A stretch of 53,534 bases of DNA from CAYFQV01 sp964654185 (GCA_964654185.1 CAZZIE010000010.1:1-53534); one strand, 5' to 3'; numbered from the stretch's first letter, positions 1 through 8,388 are shown. A program made the numbers and translations. The notes: generated by a model not told the origin, from the letters alone.

Positions 1-159
1 CGGGGTGGCGGGGCCGGGTGATACCGCGGGCCGGGCGGGAGCCACCGGGTTCGGAAGCCCGCAGGATGGCGCATGGCCCGCCGGTCCCATCTTCCCCGCC
101 CACAAAGCCCCGATCCTGATGTACACTACCGGCTAAGTCCTCAGTGAGCGGAGTTGCAC

Positions 160-819
160 GTGAGCGTTGAGCTGAATGAAGTCCAGAGCACCCTGTTGGA
201 AGTGGATCGCGCCTACCGGGGCGAGGGGCGACCCAAGTTCATCGGTGACGTTGTCGACGGCATTACGCAGTGCGTTGCCCGCCGCCTGTTGCGGGCGGAG
301 GCATTCATCAAGCACACGACGATTGCCAACCAGCCCAAGTACGTCCTCATGACCAGCCGATATCCCTTCACGCCGGAGGGGGACCGGGAGCTCGCCGCAC
401 TGCACGAATCACTGAGCGGTGCGACGGAGGCTGGTTCAGCCGCCGCGGACGCCGGTTCGCCGGACTCGGGCGCTCCCTCCGACCCGGGTGTCGCAGCGGA
501 GACAGGGGCGGCCGCGAACGAGCGAAACGCAACCGCCCGGGCGCGCTCGGGCCGGGAAGAGCAGCCCGGTCCCCCGCAGCACCCGGCCGATCGCGATCAC
601 ACCCGCATGACGCCGCGGGAACTGACCCATTACCTGGCCGGCCTGACCGCGCTGGCGGAAGCTGCCGATGCCCCGGACCGAGTCGCCGAGAAGCGCCGGG
701 AAGTGGAGCTCGCCTTCGGGGCGGCACAACGCCGGCAACTGATCCGCCGGATCGTCTGGACGGCCCTCGGTGTTGTTGCGGTTGCGGTGATTGTGCTGCT
801 GCTGAGCGGAGCGGGTTGA
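160..819 (+). CDS. Hypothetical protein with C-terminal membrane anchor
   Basis: A protein of about 219 residues that I do not recognise. The N-terminal ~90 residues look folded (VELNEVQSTLLEVDRAYRG, later YVLMTSRYPFTPEGDRE). A low-complexity Ala/Gly/Pro/Ser stretch follows (roughly residues 90-150), then a short charged segment and one hydrophobic helix at the very C-terminus (VVAVAVIVLLLSGAG). It is therefore probably a tail-anchored cytoplasmic protein. I chose the GTG at 160 because AGCGGAG ends at 153, six bases upstream; the TTG at 154 directly abuts that ribosome site. It converges on the GH66 gene, with a tandem repeat between them. No function can be assigned. Confidence 0.6.
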   Translation: MSVELNEVQSTLLEVDRAYRGEGRPKFIGDVVDGITQCVARRLLRAEAFIKHTTIANQPKYVLMTSRYPFTPEGDRELAALHESLSGATEAGSAAADAGSPDSGAPSDPGVAAETGAAANERNATARARSGREEQPGPPQHPADRDHTRMTPRELTHYLAGLTALAEAADAPDRVAEKRREVELAFGAAQRRQLIRRIVWTALGVVAVAVIVLLLSGAG

Positions 820-880
820 TTGGCTTCGGACGTTGCGTGAGACTCTGTGATGTGGCCGCGGGCTGCCGCAGTCACGCCTC

Positions 881-962
881 GGGAGCGCCCGGCGCGACCA
901 TCCCCCCGGGAGCGCCCGGCGCGACCATCCCCCCGGGAGCCCCGGCGCGACCATCACTCCCC
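881..962. repeat. 27-bp tandem repeat, 3 copies
   Basis: Three consecutive units start GGGAGCGCCCGGCGCGACCA and end in a C run: 881-907 and 908-934 are identical, and 935-962 is diverged (one deletion, small insertion). The array runs into the 3' end of the GH66 gene, so the last unit overlaps the final codons and stop of that gene (stop at 954-956). It is not hairpin-like and has no spacers, so it is a minisatellite rather than a CRISPR. Confidence 0.9.
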
Positions 963-2849
963 GGGAGCGGAGGGCCCGAGCTCGATCCACACAAGCATCC
1001 ACGCGAAGACGCGCGGCGTCGCGAAGACCATCTTCACACCCTCCGGCGAGCGCTCCAGGCGATAATCAATCGCCAACGGCCTGCCGTGCTCCATGTCCGG
1101 CGCCGTCGCCCACACTCCCCGGACTTCGGCAAAGACCAGGACCTCGACCGTAAGCGACCCAACAGGCTCGGGCGGTTTCTTCGGCTCATTCCAGAGATCG
1201 TCGTTGCCGCAGAGATTGACCAGGCGGATGACGGTACGGTCGGCGCGCTCCGTAACGAGCGTCCAGAGGCGCCCGGGCTCACCCGTGGCGCTGACCGGAG
1301 CACCTGAGAACCGGTACTCCCGGTTATCCCCGCCGGCGTGGGTCCGCGTCACCTCCCGTGCATGCCGGTCAAACAGAAGCTCTTCGTAGCGGACCAGGAA
1401 GTCGTAGTACATGGCCACGACACGGCGCTCCTCCGTCATCAACTCGGTGCTGTCCACGTAGTACCCCTGCGTGAGCACACGGTGGTCGCCGCCGAGAGCC
1501 AGGTGCTGCGCCCCCAGAGATGAGACCGCCGCAATGGTCAGCAGTAGACTCCAGAGGGCACCCTCTCGCGAACAAGAACCTTCGAGAACCCCCTTGTACG
1601 GCTCAATGTAGGCCGCCAGGATCACCGGCTTGCCGTCGCCGGCCTGCAGGGCATCCCGGACAATCTCGCGAAGATCGCCGTACCGAACGTAGGGCTCCCA
1701 CACTTCCACATATACCGCGTCCTGCGGCGCCGGAGCGGTGGCGAAGGTCGGCCAGTTCCCGACGTTGTTGAAGATGAGAACCGCCTGCCCGTTCAGCCGC
1801 TCCCGGACATCCCGGATGAACGCAGGAAAGACCTCCGCGTGGTCGACACGCTGAGCGGCAGCCCATTTGGCGCCGGCCCTCCGACCGCCGACTTCGTCGT
1901 CGTCTCGTCGAGCACCCGTCTGCTCCAGCTCCGTCCCCGGCCCCGGCCACGCGGCAGCCTGCCCCTCCGTCCCGGGCCACGCGTCCGGCGGGCCGGCCGC
2001 CCGCCCCCACCCCACCTTCGGAAAGCCGTAGGTGTCCAGGTGAATGCCGTCGAAACCCAGGCGCTCCATGGCCTGCCGGTACTGCCCAATGATGTGATCC
2101 CGCCAGCCGCAGCCCTCGGCAAGGTTCATGATCTGGAAACGATCGATGAAGCGGTAGGGCTCCCCGGCAGCGTCGTACAGTCGCCACTCCGGGTGCGCCT
2201 CGGCGAAGTCGCTCCCCGCCGCGTATACCGCCCCGTACGCCACGGCGAGCATGCCCGCCTCGTGGCACTGCTCCACGGCGCACCTCACCACCGACCGGAG
2301 GTTCCGCTTTCCCATGAGGTCGCGGTACTCCTCCGCCGGCGGAACGAGCTCGTGGTGCCGGTACGCCCAGTCGTAGAACTGAACCAGGTTGATGTGGAGC
2401 CGGCGCAGCCAATCGACCTCGCGCTGATCGTATCCCTCGTCGAACTCCGCCAGGAAACCGTACCGCGCCGTCGCCCGGGGATCCGCGGCAATGTCGAAGC
2501 TGCCGGCGGCCGCTGCGCCGCGCCCGCCCCCGACACCCGCCACCGTCACATCCACACCGAAACCCGCATAGGCCGGTCCATCAGGCGGGAGCTGAAATGA
2601 TCCGAGGTCGATGTCAACGGTCCGCCCCTCCGCCGGAAGCTGTACCACCAGGGTCCGCAGCACCTCCGCAAGGTGGCGGACCTCGACGGTCATCTGTGCC
2701 GGCGAGGTATCTGCGGTGCCGCTGTCGGCCGCGCCGTCGGGGTCGCGCGCGTCGGCGAGGGCAAGCTCGACGCGAACCACCACAGGTTCACCCGGGTGGT
2801 ACTGACTCTTGAGCGGTAACACGTCGGAGATGGTGAGGGGGCCGTTCAC
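954..2849 (-). CDS. GH66 family dextranase-like / cycloisomaltooligosaccharide glucanotransferase-like enzyme
   Basis: About 631 residues, no signal peptide, so it acts in the cytoplasm on imported alpha-1,6-glucan oligosaccharides. Family features seen: an N-terminal beta-sandwich (1-120), then a (beta/alpha)8 barrel with INLVQFYDWAYRHHELVPP near 154-171, AYGAVYAAGSDF near 204-215, and GFDGIHLDTYGFPK near 265-278, where Asp272 fits the GH66 nucleophile. VYVEVWEPY near 379-387 carries the likely acid/base Glu (382 or 385). The start is GTG 2849, preceded by GAGGA that overlaps the permease stop, 8 bases away; an open frame continues upstream but only as an antisense-free shadow of the permease. 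A Gly/Pro/Asp-rich insertion of about 40 residues (282-325) interrupts the barrel directly after the nucleophile strand. Last gene of the operon with GH15, the binding protein and two permeases. Whether it hydrolyses or cyclises cannot be told from sequence. Confidence 0.85.
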   Translation of the reverse strand: MNGPLTISDVLPLKSQYHPGEPVVVRVELALADARDPDGAADSGTADTSPAQMTVEVRHLAEVLRTLVVQLPAEGRTVDIDLGSFQLPPDGPAYAGFGVDVTVAGVGGGRGAAAAGSFDIAADPRATARYGFLAEFDEGYDQREVDWLRRLHINLVQFYDWAYRHHELVPPAEEYRDLMGKRNLRSVVRCAVEQCHEAGMLAVAYGAVYAAGSDFAEAHPEWRLYDAAGEPYRFIDRFQIMNLAEGCGWRDHIIGQYRQAMERLGFDGIHLDTYGFPKVGWGRAAGPPDAWPGTEGQAAAWPGPGTELEQTGARRDDDEVGGRRAGAKWAAAQRVDHAEVFPAFIRDVRERLNGQAVLIFNNVGNWPTFATAPAPQDAVYVEVWEPYVRYGDLREIVRDALQAGDGKPVILAAYIEPYKGVLEGSCSREGALWSLLLTIAAVSSLGAQHLALGGDHRVLTQGYYVDSTELMTEERRVVAMYYDFLVRYEELLFDRHAREVTRTHAGGDNREYRFSGAPVSATGEPGRLWTLVTERADRTVIRLVNLCGNDDLWNEPKKPPEPVGSLTVEVLVFAEVRGVWATAPDMEHGRPLAIDYRLERSPEGVKMVFATPRVFAWMLVWIELGPSAPGE

Positions 2850-2857
2850 ATCGATCC

Positions 2858-3676
2858 TCAGCCTTTCAGGGCTCCTGCAACAATGCCCGTGACGAAATAC
2901 TTCTGGAAGACCAGAAACGCCGCAACCGCCGGGAGCACGCCTATGACTGCCGCCGCCGCCATGAGGTTCCAGTCGGCGCCGTACTGCTGGAAGAAGAGGG
3001 AGACCGCAAGGGGAATGGTGCGGACATCCGCGCGCTGGAGGAAGAAGACCGCCTGGGCGTAGTTGTTCCAGATGGTGAGGCCGTTCAGGATGATTACCGC
3101 CGCCGTGACCGGCTTCAGGAAATGAAACGTTATGCGGAAGAATACCGAGGTGCGGCTGCACCCATCCATGATTCCCGCCTCCTCTACATCCCGGGGAATG
3201 GCTTTGATGAAGCCGGTGTAGAGGAAGACCGAGAAGGGCAGCGCGTTCGCCGCCAGGAGGAGCGACATGGACCAGCGCTGGTTGATGCCGCCGATCGCAC
3301 GCATGACCCGGTAGAGGGGCACCGTGTTGATGATGCCCGGAATCATCATGCAGGTGAGAAAGAGAATGAGGATGCCGCGGTTCATGGGGTTGGGAAAGCG
3401 CGCAATGGCGTACCCCGCGGCGCTGGCGAGGGTCACCAGGACCACCACTGCGATGACGGTGATCACTACCGAGTTCATGATGGCGCCGCCGATGTTGGAG
3501 GAGGTCCACGCTTCGACGTAATTGGAGAACCGGAACGACGGGATGAGATTGATCCCGTCGCCGGTGAATGCGGCCGGGCCGCTCAGGCTGAAGAGCAGCA
3601 CCACATAGAACGGGATGAGCGCGAGGGCGCAGACAGCAATCACGGCAAGTCCGGTGGGAAGGGAGCGCACGTTCAC
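2858..3676 (-). CDS. Carbohydrate ABC transporter permease (MalG type)
   Basis: A 272-residue inner-membrane permease of the CUT1 sugar family with six predicted helices. The EAA loop that contacts the ATPase is seen as EEAGIMDGCSRTSVFFRI near residues 167-184. The C-terminus ends VTGIVAGALKG, as usual for MalG homologues. The start is a GTG at 3676 with AAGGAG eight bases upstream; the upstream permease stop overlaps it (GTGA, 4 bp), so the two are translationally coupled. It forms the heterodimeric channel with the 3673-4599 product. No ATPase is encoded nearby, so a shared MsmK/UgpC-like ATPase elsewhere is expected. Confidence 0.93.
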   Translation of the reverse strand: MNVRSLPTGLAVIAVCALALIPFYVVLLFSLSGPAAFTGDGINLIPSFRFSNYVEAWTSSNIGGAIMNSVVITVIAVVVLVTLASAAGYAIARFPNPMNRGILILFLTCMMIPGIINTVPLYRVMRAIGGINQRWSMSLLLAANALPFSVFLYTGFIKAIPRDVEEAGIMDGCSRTSVFFRITFHFLKPVTAAVIILNGLTIWNNYAQAVFFLQRADVRTIPLAVSLFFQQYGADWNLMAAAAVIGVLPAVAAFLVFQKYFVTGIVAGALKG

Positions 3677-4599
3677 AGGACGAGCTCCTTCCGCCTCATG
3701 AGCTTCAGGGACAACAGGACCGGCACCAGAATAATGAAGAACAGGACGATGGCGACGGCCGTCGAGTAGCCGGTGGAGCCGCCGAATACCATGCGCATGA
3801 TGTAGAGGCTGAGGGTTTCCGTGGCGTATCCGGGACCGCCGTCGGTAAGGGCCACGACCACGTCGAAGACCGCCAGAGACCCGATGATGTTCGTTATCAC
3901 GTTGACCTGAACCGACGGATAGAGCATGGGCAAGGTCACGTACCGGAAGGTCGCAAACTTCCCTGCCCCGTCGATGCGGCTCGCTTCATAGAGCTGGGAG
4001 GGGATGCTCTGGAGACCGGCAAGGTAGACGATCATGGTCATGCCGGCGTACTGCCAGACGTTCACCAGAACCAGCACCAGCAGCGCCGAGGAGCGGTCCG
4101 AGAACCATCCCGCCGTCGCGGAGAAGATCTCGGCGTTGACGAAGAGTCGCGCCAGAAAGCCCCGGCCGGGCTGCAGGATGAAGTACCAGATGTATCCCAT
4201 GACCAGGGGACTGATGATGGCGGGCATGTAGACGACCATCCGGGCGACCTCCCGACCGCGGAAGGCGCGGTTCAGGAGGAGGGCGTAGCCCAGCCCAACC
4301 AGGTTCAGGAGGGGTGCGCTCCCCAGGGCGAAGAGCAACGTGTTCCAGACGTCCGTCACCGCCCGTTCATCCGAGAAGAAGCGCACGAAGTTGTCCAGAC
4401 CGACGAAGTTCGCACGGCCAATGCCGTTCCAGTCGGTCAGGCTGAGACCAATCCCCTGCGCCAGGGGATAGACGAAGAACAGCGTGTAGAGCGCCAGGGC
4501 GGGGACCGCCATGAAGATGTGGAGGCCGCGCGGGCGGAAGGCCCGCGCCGGACCCGTTGTCCGGGAAGTACTGCTGATGACGGCCATTTCACCTGCCAC
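3673..4599 (-). CDS. Carbohydrate ABC transporter permease (MalF type)
   Basis: A 308-residue CUT1 sugar permease. The N-terminus is cytoplasmic and basic, the first helix begins near HIFMAVPALALYTLFFVYPL, and the family phrase SLTDWNGIG follows. The EAA loop is seen as LYEASRIDGAGKFATFRYVT near residues 207-226. It pairs with the downstream MalG-type protein (4 bp overlap). The GTG at 4599 is taken as start; an ATG at 4587 is equally possible because AGGTG lies just before it. It is separated from the binding-protein gene by an 88-bp spacer containing a strong hairpin. Confidence 0.92.
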   Translation of the reverse strand: MAGEMAVISSTSRTTGPARAFRPRGLHIFMAVPALALYTLFFVYPLAQGIGLSLTDWNGIGRANFVGLDNFVRFFSDERAVTDVWNTLLFALGSAPLLNLVGLGYALLLNRAFRGREVARMVVYMPAIISPLVMGYIWYFILQPGRGFLARLFVNAEIFSATAGWFSDRSSALLVLVLVNVWQYAGMTMIVYLAGLQSIPSQLYEASRIDGAGKFATFRYVTLPMLYPSVQVNVITNIIGSLAVFDVVVALTDGGPGYATETLSLYIMRMVFGGSTGYSTAVAIVLFFIILVPVLLSLKLMRRKELVL

Positions 4600-4629
4600 C
4601 TTTCACACCGCTCCTGTGCCGCCGGGCCG

Positions 4630-4653
4630 GCACCGCCCGGCTGCGGGCGGTGC
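4630..4653 (-). promoter_or_regulatory. Intercistronic hairpin between binding-protein and permease genes
   Basis: A perfect inverted repeat with 10-bp arms (GCACCGCCCG / CGGGCGGTGC) and a 4-base loop lies between the stop of the binding-protein gene and the start of the first permease. There is no T-run, so it is unlikely to be a full terminator. Known sugar operons use such hairpins to protect the binding-protein mRNA and lower permease expression; that role is inferred here. Confidence 0.6.
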
Positions 4654-4687
4654 GCCATTCGGCTGAGAGCGGCACCATTACTCGTGC

Positions 4688-5974
4688 CTACTGCGCCGAC
4701 TCCCAGGCCTCGTTCCACCGTTCCGTGTATGCCTGGGCGAACTCCATGCCGCTTGCGTACTTGCCGGCGTAGAGCTCCTGCACCATCCGGCCGGCATCGT
4801 CGCCGGGAAAGCCCGCCGGCATCTCGTTGGTGAAGCCGATGTTCACACCCATATCGAGAGCCCCGGCCACCTCGTCCTTCAGGGGCCCCCAGTCGGCGTC
4901 CACGTCGGTGAAGGCACTCGGCGTCTTCAGAAACTCGCTGTAGGCCTTCATGTTCTCCGGCCTGAAGAGATAGTTCAAGAAGGTCTTTGCCGCCTCAATG
5001 TTGTCGGCGTCCGCCATGATTGAGTACCCGGAATCCTCCGCGCTCAGAATGACCGGCTCGGTGCCGGGAACGACTGGCGGGTAGACGGAGAAGCCGATGT
5101 TGTCGGCCATATCGGGAGTGCGCTCGAGGATGCCGCCGAGGGCCCACATCCCCTGGCTGATCATGGCGGCTTCACCGGACGCAAACGCTTCGAGCTGGTT
5201 GTCGTACGTTGCAGTGAGAAGGTCGGCATTCAGGAGCTCTTTGTCCCGGAGCTCGAGAAAGCGCCGCCCGAAGGCCTCCATGGGTCCGCCGCGCTCACCG
5301 AATTGCAGGCGATCCTGATCGTTGGCCAGGAATGCCCGCTTCGCTTCCAGAAGTCCGAGGCGCTGCTTGACCACGCCGTGGGCCATGAACTCGATCAGGT
5401 GGCCGAGCATCCAGGAGTCCTTGCCGCCCATGAAAAGCGGGGTGACCCCGGGCATCTCGTCACGGATCGTCTCCAGGTTGCTCACGAACTGCTCCCACGT
5501 CGTCGCCGGCTCCAGGCCGAGCTCGTCGAAGATCTCCTTGTTGTAGTAGAGCCCCGCCATGGTCATGTTCGTGGCAATGCGGTACTGCCGGCCGCTCTTC
5601 ACGTCCGTCACCGCCTCCCGGATTGCGGGATTGAGGCGTGACCACCACTGCTCCTCGTTCGTGAGGTCGACGTAGAGTCCCTCGTCGGCGTACTCCTGCG
5701 CCCACACCGTGGTGACGTCGGGAACATCGCCGGAGGCAAGCTTCACCTTGATGACGTTGCTCGCATCCTTCTGGAACTCCTGCTCGACCTGGATGTTCGG
5801 GTTCTCCTCTTCGAAGTCGGCAATCAGATTGTCCATCCACTCGACGGTTTCCGTTTTTCCGGTGAAGAAGTTGACGGTTGCCGTCTCCTCCTCCGCCTCG
5901 CCCGCCGCAAAGAGCGGAAGGCCCACCACTGCAGCCGCAGCGACCACCATAAGCATTGTCGTCATGCGTCTCAT
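4688..5974 (-). CDS. Extracellular sugar-binding protein of ABC importer
   Basis: A 428-residue solute-binding protein (SBP_bac_1 type). It has a signal peptide, MRRMTTMLMVVAAAAVVG, followed by LPLFAAGEAEEETATVNFF; the acidic stretch after the signal is common in spirochaete binding proteins. The cluster-1 pattern is visible in WMDNLIADFEEENPNIQVE near residues 38-56. It delivers the sugar to the two downstream permeases. The start ATG at 5974 has AAAGGAG eight bases before it; longer reading-frame extensions upstream lack a ribosome site and would bury the signal peptide. Gene order (between GH15 and the permeases) implies an alpha-glucan oligosaccharide ligand, which is inferred. Confidence 0.93.
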   Translation of the reverse strand: MRRMTTMLMVVAAAAVVGLPLFAAGEAEEETATVNFFTGKTETVEWMDNLIADFEEENPNIQVEQEFQKDASNVIKVKLASGDVPDVTTVWAQEYADEGLYVDLTNEEQWWSRLNPAIREAVTDVKSGRQYRIATNMTMAGLYYNKEIFDELGLEPATTWEQFVSNLETIRDEMPGVTPLFMGGKDSWMLGHLIEFMAHGVVKQRLGLLEAKRAFLANDQDRLQFGERGGPMEAFGRRFLELRDKELLNADLLTATYDNQLEAFASGEAAMISQGMWALGGILERTPDMADNIGFSVYPPVVPGTEPVILSAEDSGYSIMADADNIEAAKTFLNYLFRPENMKAYSEFLKTPSAFTDVDADWGPLKDEVAGALDMGVNIGFTNEMPAGFPGDDAGRMVQELYAGKYASGMEFAQAYTERWNEAWESAQ

Positions 5975-6036
5975 ACTGCACTCTCCTTTTCCAAGAGTAA
6001 TTCCCAAGTCCTCAACGAGGGCTTTCTTTTCCGGAT

Positions 6037-7116
6037 CTATCCGGCCGGTTCCGTCTTCAGAACGATGTACATGGCGTGAGACCACAGAAGCGGCTTCGCA
6101 ACGGAGCCCCATCGCTCGACCCACTCGGCCACCCTGCTCCGGTCCAGCACCACATCCGTGGTCTGTTCCGGCAGATACCCCTCCGCGTCTGCCTGCTCCT
6201 CGATCCACGCAGCCAGGCGCGCCGCCTCCTCGTTACGCCCGACCCGGGCGTAGTACCAGCCCAGCCACGCGGTGAGCAGGATCCATCGGCCTCCGCCGTA
6301 GAAAGTGTCGTCCCGGTACCGATGAACACCGCCGTCTACCAGGAGGGTTCGCTCGATCTCCTCGACGGTGCGAACCATGAGGGGTTCCTCCGGTGCCAAA
6401 AGACCGAAGGGCACCGATGCCCACAGCAGGCTCGAGTCCACCACGGGGTTGCCGAAGGACTTCGGGAGGAATCCGTGATCACTGCTGTGCATGACCACGC
6501 TGGCCCGGACCAGACCGGCGAGAAGGGCGGGGTCCGGGCCGCCCGGCCCGTTGACGCCGGTGAGCTCCGCCTCGGCCTTCAAGCCCCCGTAGATGCAGGC
6601 GAGGGTCGACGGATGTACGCGGTGGCCGGTTTCCTCCCAGCAGTCGTACGTGGGCAGGGCTCTCACCAGGTCCAGGTAGTGGACGACGGTCCGCCGTGCA
6701 GCTCCTGTAGCGGTGACCAACGAGTGGTCTCCGGTTGCCTTCACGTACTCTCCGACGCACCACAGCCAGGCGCCGTAGCCGTCGCTCTGAAAGGCGGGCC
6801 ACTCGTCGCCGGGGTTCTCTCCACTCAGGGTGAACCGCGCCGGCAGGAACGCATTGGCCGCCATGAGCGTGCCGCGACGCAGCTTCTCCTCAACGTCGGC
6901 GACCATGTACTCGTGGCGCTGAATCGTGTCCGCCGCCCAGAGCAGGAAGCGCCTTGCGCTCTCCCGCCGCCCGGCGCGGAGCATGGCGTAGGCAATGAAA
7001 CTTCCATCACGCATCCAGGAGTAGCGATAGGTCGGATACCGCGGTGATGCGGGATAGGCACCCCGCTCGGTCTGATTCTCCAGGATGATGCTGACGCTTC
7101 GCTGTACAAGGTCCAC
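6037..7116 (-). CDS. GH15-related glycosidase (glucoamylase/glucodextranase-like)
   Basis: A 359-residue (alpha/alpha)6-barrel protein without a signal peptide and without the N-terminal beta-sandwich domain of full-length bacterial GH15 enzymes. Family motifs: YRYSWMRDGSFIAYAMLRAG near 29-48, DGYGAWLWCVGEYVKA, and YDCWEETGHRVHPSTLACIY, where the Glu in CWEE fits the general acid. Near the C-terminus, PLLWSHAMYIVLK has Met at the place where glucoamylases carry the general-base Glu (HAE). The start is GTG 7116 with AAAGGAG seven bases upstream. First gene of the operon ending with GH66, consistent with trimming of imported isomalto-oligosaccharides to glucose. Activity is uncertain because of the missing base. 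Confidence 0.8.
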   Translation of the reverse strand: MDLVQRSVSIILENQTERGAYPASPRYPTYRYSWMRDGSFIAYAMLRAGRRESARRFLLWAADTIQRHEYMVADVEEKLRRGTLMAANAFLPARFTLSGENPGDEWPAFQSDGYGAWLWCVGEYVKATGDHSLVTATGAARRTVVHYLDLVRALPTYDCWEETGHRVHPSTLACIYGGLKAEAELTGVNGPGGPDPALLAGLVRASVVMHSSDHGFLPKSFGNPVVDSSLLWASVPFGLLAPEEPLMVRTVEEIERTLLVDGGVHRYRDDTFYGGGRWILLTAWLGWYYARVGRNEEAARLAAWIEEQADAEGYLPEQTTDVVLDRSRVAEWVERWGSVAKPLLWSHAMYIVLKTEPAG

Positions 7117-7251
7117 CTATGAGCTCCTTTCGAGTCACCGCCGCGTGGTCAGGCCCCGACCAAGGGGCGCCGGTCGCCGGTCCGCAGTCGGCCGCCTCGG
7201 GTCGGCAGTCGCCGATCGGTGGCCTCCGGGCGGCGGTCTTTGGTCGCGGCA

Positions 7252-7267
7252 ACGTAAACGTTTACGT
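7252..7267. promoter_or_regulatory. LacI-type operator ahead of the GH15-GH66 operon
   Basis: A perfect 16-bp palindrome, ACGTAAACGTTTACGT, with the central CG typical of LacI-family sites. It lies 136 bp upstream of the GH15 start, just after the end of the LacI gene. On the minus strand TTGAGA is followed 17 bases later by TGTTAC, which abuts the palindrome, so bound repressor would cover the weak -10 and start point. The same sequence recurs at 8331. Confidence 0.85.
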
Positions 7268-7290
7268 AACAGGGCGAAGGAATGCATCTC

Positions 7291-8307
7291 TCAACTCCCT
7301 CCGCGATGTCCCACGCGCCCGCCCTCGATGACACGGACACTCCTACGCTCGGTAATGGTGTGCGGCATGATGATGCTGTGTGCCACCGGATCGAAGAGCA
7401 GATCGATTGCCTTGCGGCCCATGTCGAAGAGCGGTTGCCGCACCGTCGTGAGAGGGGGTACCGCCATCTCCGCATCTCCGGTGTCGTCGTAGCCGATGAG
7501 AGAAAGATCATCCGGGATCCGCAGACCACACTCATAGGCGGCGGACACGACGCCGAGCGCCATCTCGTCGCTGGCGGCGAAGACCGCCGTTACATCGCCG
7601 TGCCGCGCCAGAAGTTCCTGCGCCGCGCGGCGACCGCTGGCGTAGTGGAAGTCGCCGTAGGCAACGAGGGATTCCTCGAAGGCTGCGCCGTACTGCTCCA
7701 CAGCCTCCCGGTAGCCCTGAACACGCGGATATCCCGCCACCGGGTCCTCCTTCGTGCCAGAAATCATGCCGATACGGCGGTGGCCGCGTTCCAGGAGGTA
7801 CATTGTCGCGTCGTATGCTGCCTTCTGATCGTCAATGCGCACGTACGGCACGGGATACTCGCTGGTGAAGGTGGATACCAGGACCATCGGCAATCCGGTG
7901 CGTTCGACGAAGGTCTCGTACTCCTCGGTGAGCCATTCGCTCACAAAGACCACACCGTCCACCCGTTTCTGCGCAAGCACCTCGAGATACTCCCTTGTCC
8001 GTCGGCCGTTGGAATCCGTGTTGCAGACAATGACCGAATGGCGGCGCTCATGAGCACCGTTCTCAATGCCGCTGAGCAACTCCGACGCAAAGCGGCTCGA
8101 CACGCTCGGAAAGAGGACGGCAATCGTGTGGGTCTTGCTGCTCACCAACCCGCTCGCCAGGGCGTTCTTCGTGTACCCCAGATCTCGGATCGCCTTGAGC
8201 ACTCGCTTCTTTGTCGCCTCGGAGTACCCCGGCAGATCGTTCAGAATCCGCGAAACCGTAGCCACCGAGACGTTTGCCTGTCTTGCCACATCCTTGATCG
8301 TCGCCAT
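7291..8307 (-). CDS. LacI-family transcriptional repressor (controls GH15-GH66 operon)
   Basis: A 338-residue regulator. The N-terminal LacI helix-turn-helix is seen as MATIKDVARQANVSVATVSR, with the hinge LGYTKNALASGLVSSKT near 49-65, followed by a periplasmic-binding-protein-like sugar-sensing domain (HTIAVLFPSVSSRF to the C-terminus; LSLIGYDDTGDAEMAVPPLT near 280-300). The ATG at 8307 is favoured because the HTH begins there; a GTG at 8325 would add six residues. Palindromic operators flank the gene at 7252 and 8331, so it likely represses both itself and the downstream alpha-glucan operon until the sugar binds. Confidence 0.93.
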   Translation of the reverse strand: MATIKDVARQANVSVATVSRILNDLPGYSEATKKRVLKAIRDLGYTKNALASGLVSSKTHTIAVLFPSVSSRFASELLSGIENGAHERRHSVIVCNTDSNGRRTREYLEVLAQKRVDGVVFVSEWLTEEYETFVERTGLPMVLVSTFTSEYPVPYVRIDDQKAAYDATMYLLERGHRRIGMISGTKEDPVAGYPRVQGYREAVEQYGAAFEESLVAYGDFHYASGRRAAQELLARHGDVTAVFAASDEMALGVVSAAYECGLRIPDDLSLIGYDDTGDAEMAVPPLTTVRQPLFDMGRKAIDLLFDPVAHSIIMPHTITERRSVRVIEGGRVGHRGGS

Positions 8308-8330
8308 TACCTTCCCAGAACCCACCCTGC

Positions 8331-8348
8331 TACGTAAACGTTTACGTA
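8331..8348. promoter_or_regulatory. LacI-type operator ahead of the LacI gene (autoregulation)
   Basis: A perfect 18-bp palindrome, TACGTAAACGTTTACGTA, containing the same 16-bp core as the site at 7252. It sits 24 bp upstream of the LacI start and just downstream of a TTGACA -35 element, which fits self-repression. Confidence 0.85.
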
Positions 8349-8359
8349 TCGACAGCAGG

Positions 8360-8388
8360 AGTTTCGCACAGCTTCACAGGGCTGTCAA
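8360..8388 (-). promoter_or_regulatory. Predicted sigma70-type promoter of the LacI gene
   Basis: On the minus strand a perfect -35 TTGACA (8383-8388) is followed after 17 bases by GAAACT (8360-8365), a weak -10. The 18-bp operator lies 11 bases further downstream, over the expected start of transcription. The -10 is poor, so the promoter is tentative. Confidence 0.5.

Noticed and set aside
2850..3509. Extension of the GH66 frame upstream into the permease gene
   Set aside because: The extension is an out-of-frame reading of the permease; a GTG with GAGGA exists at the correct domain edge.
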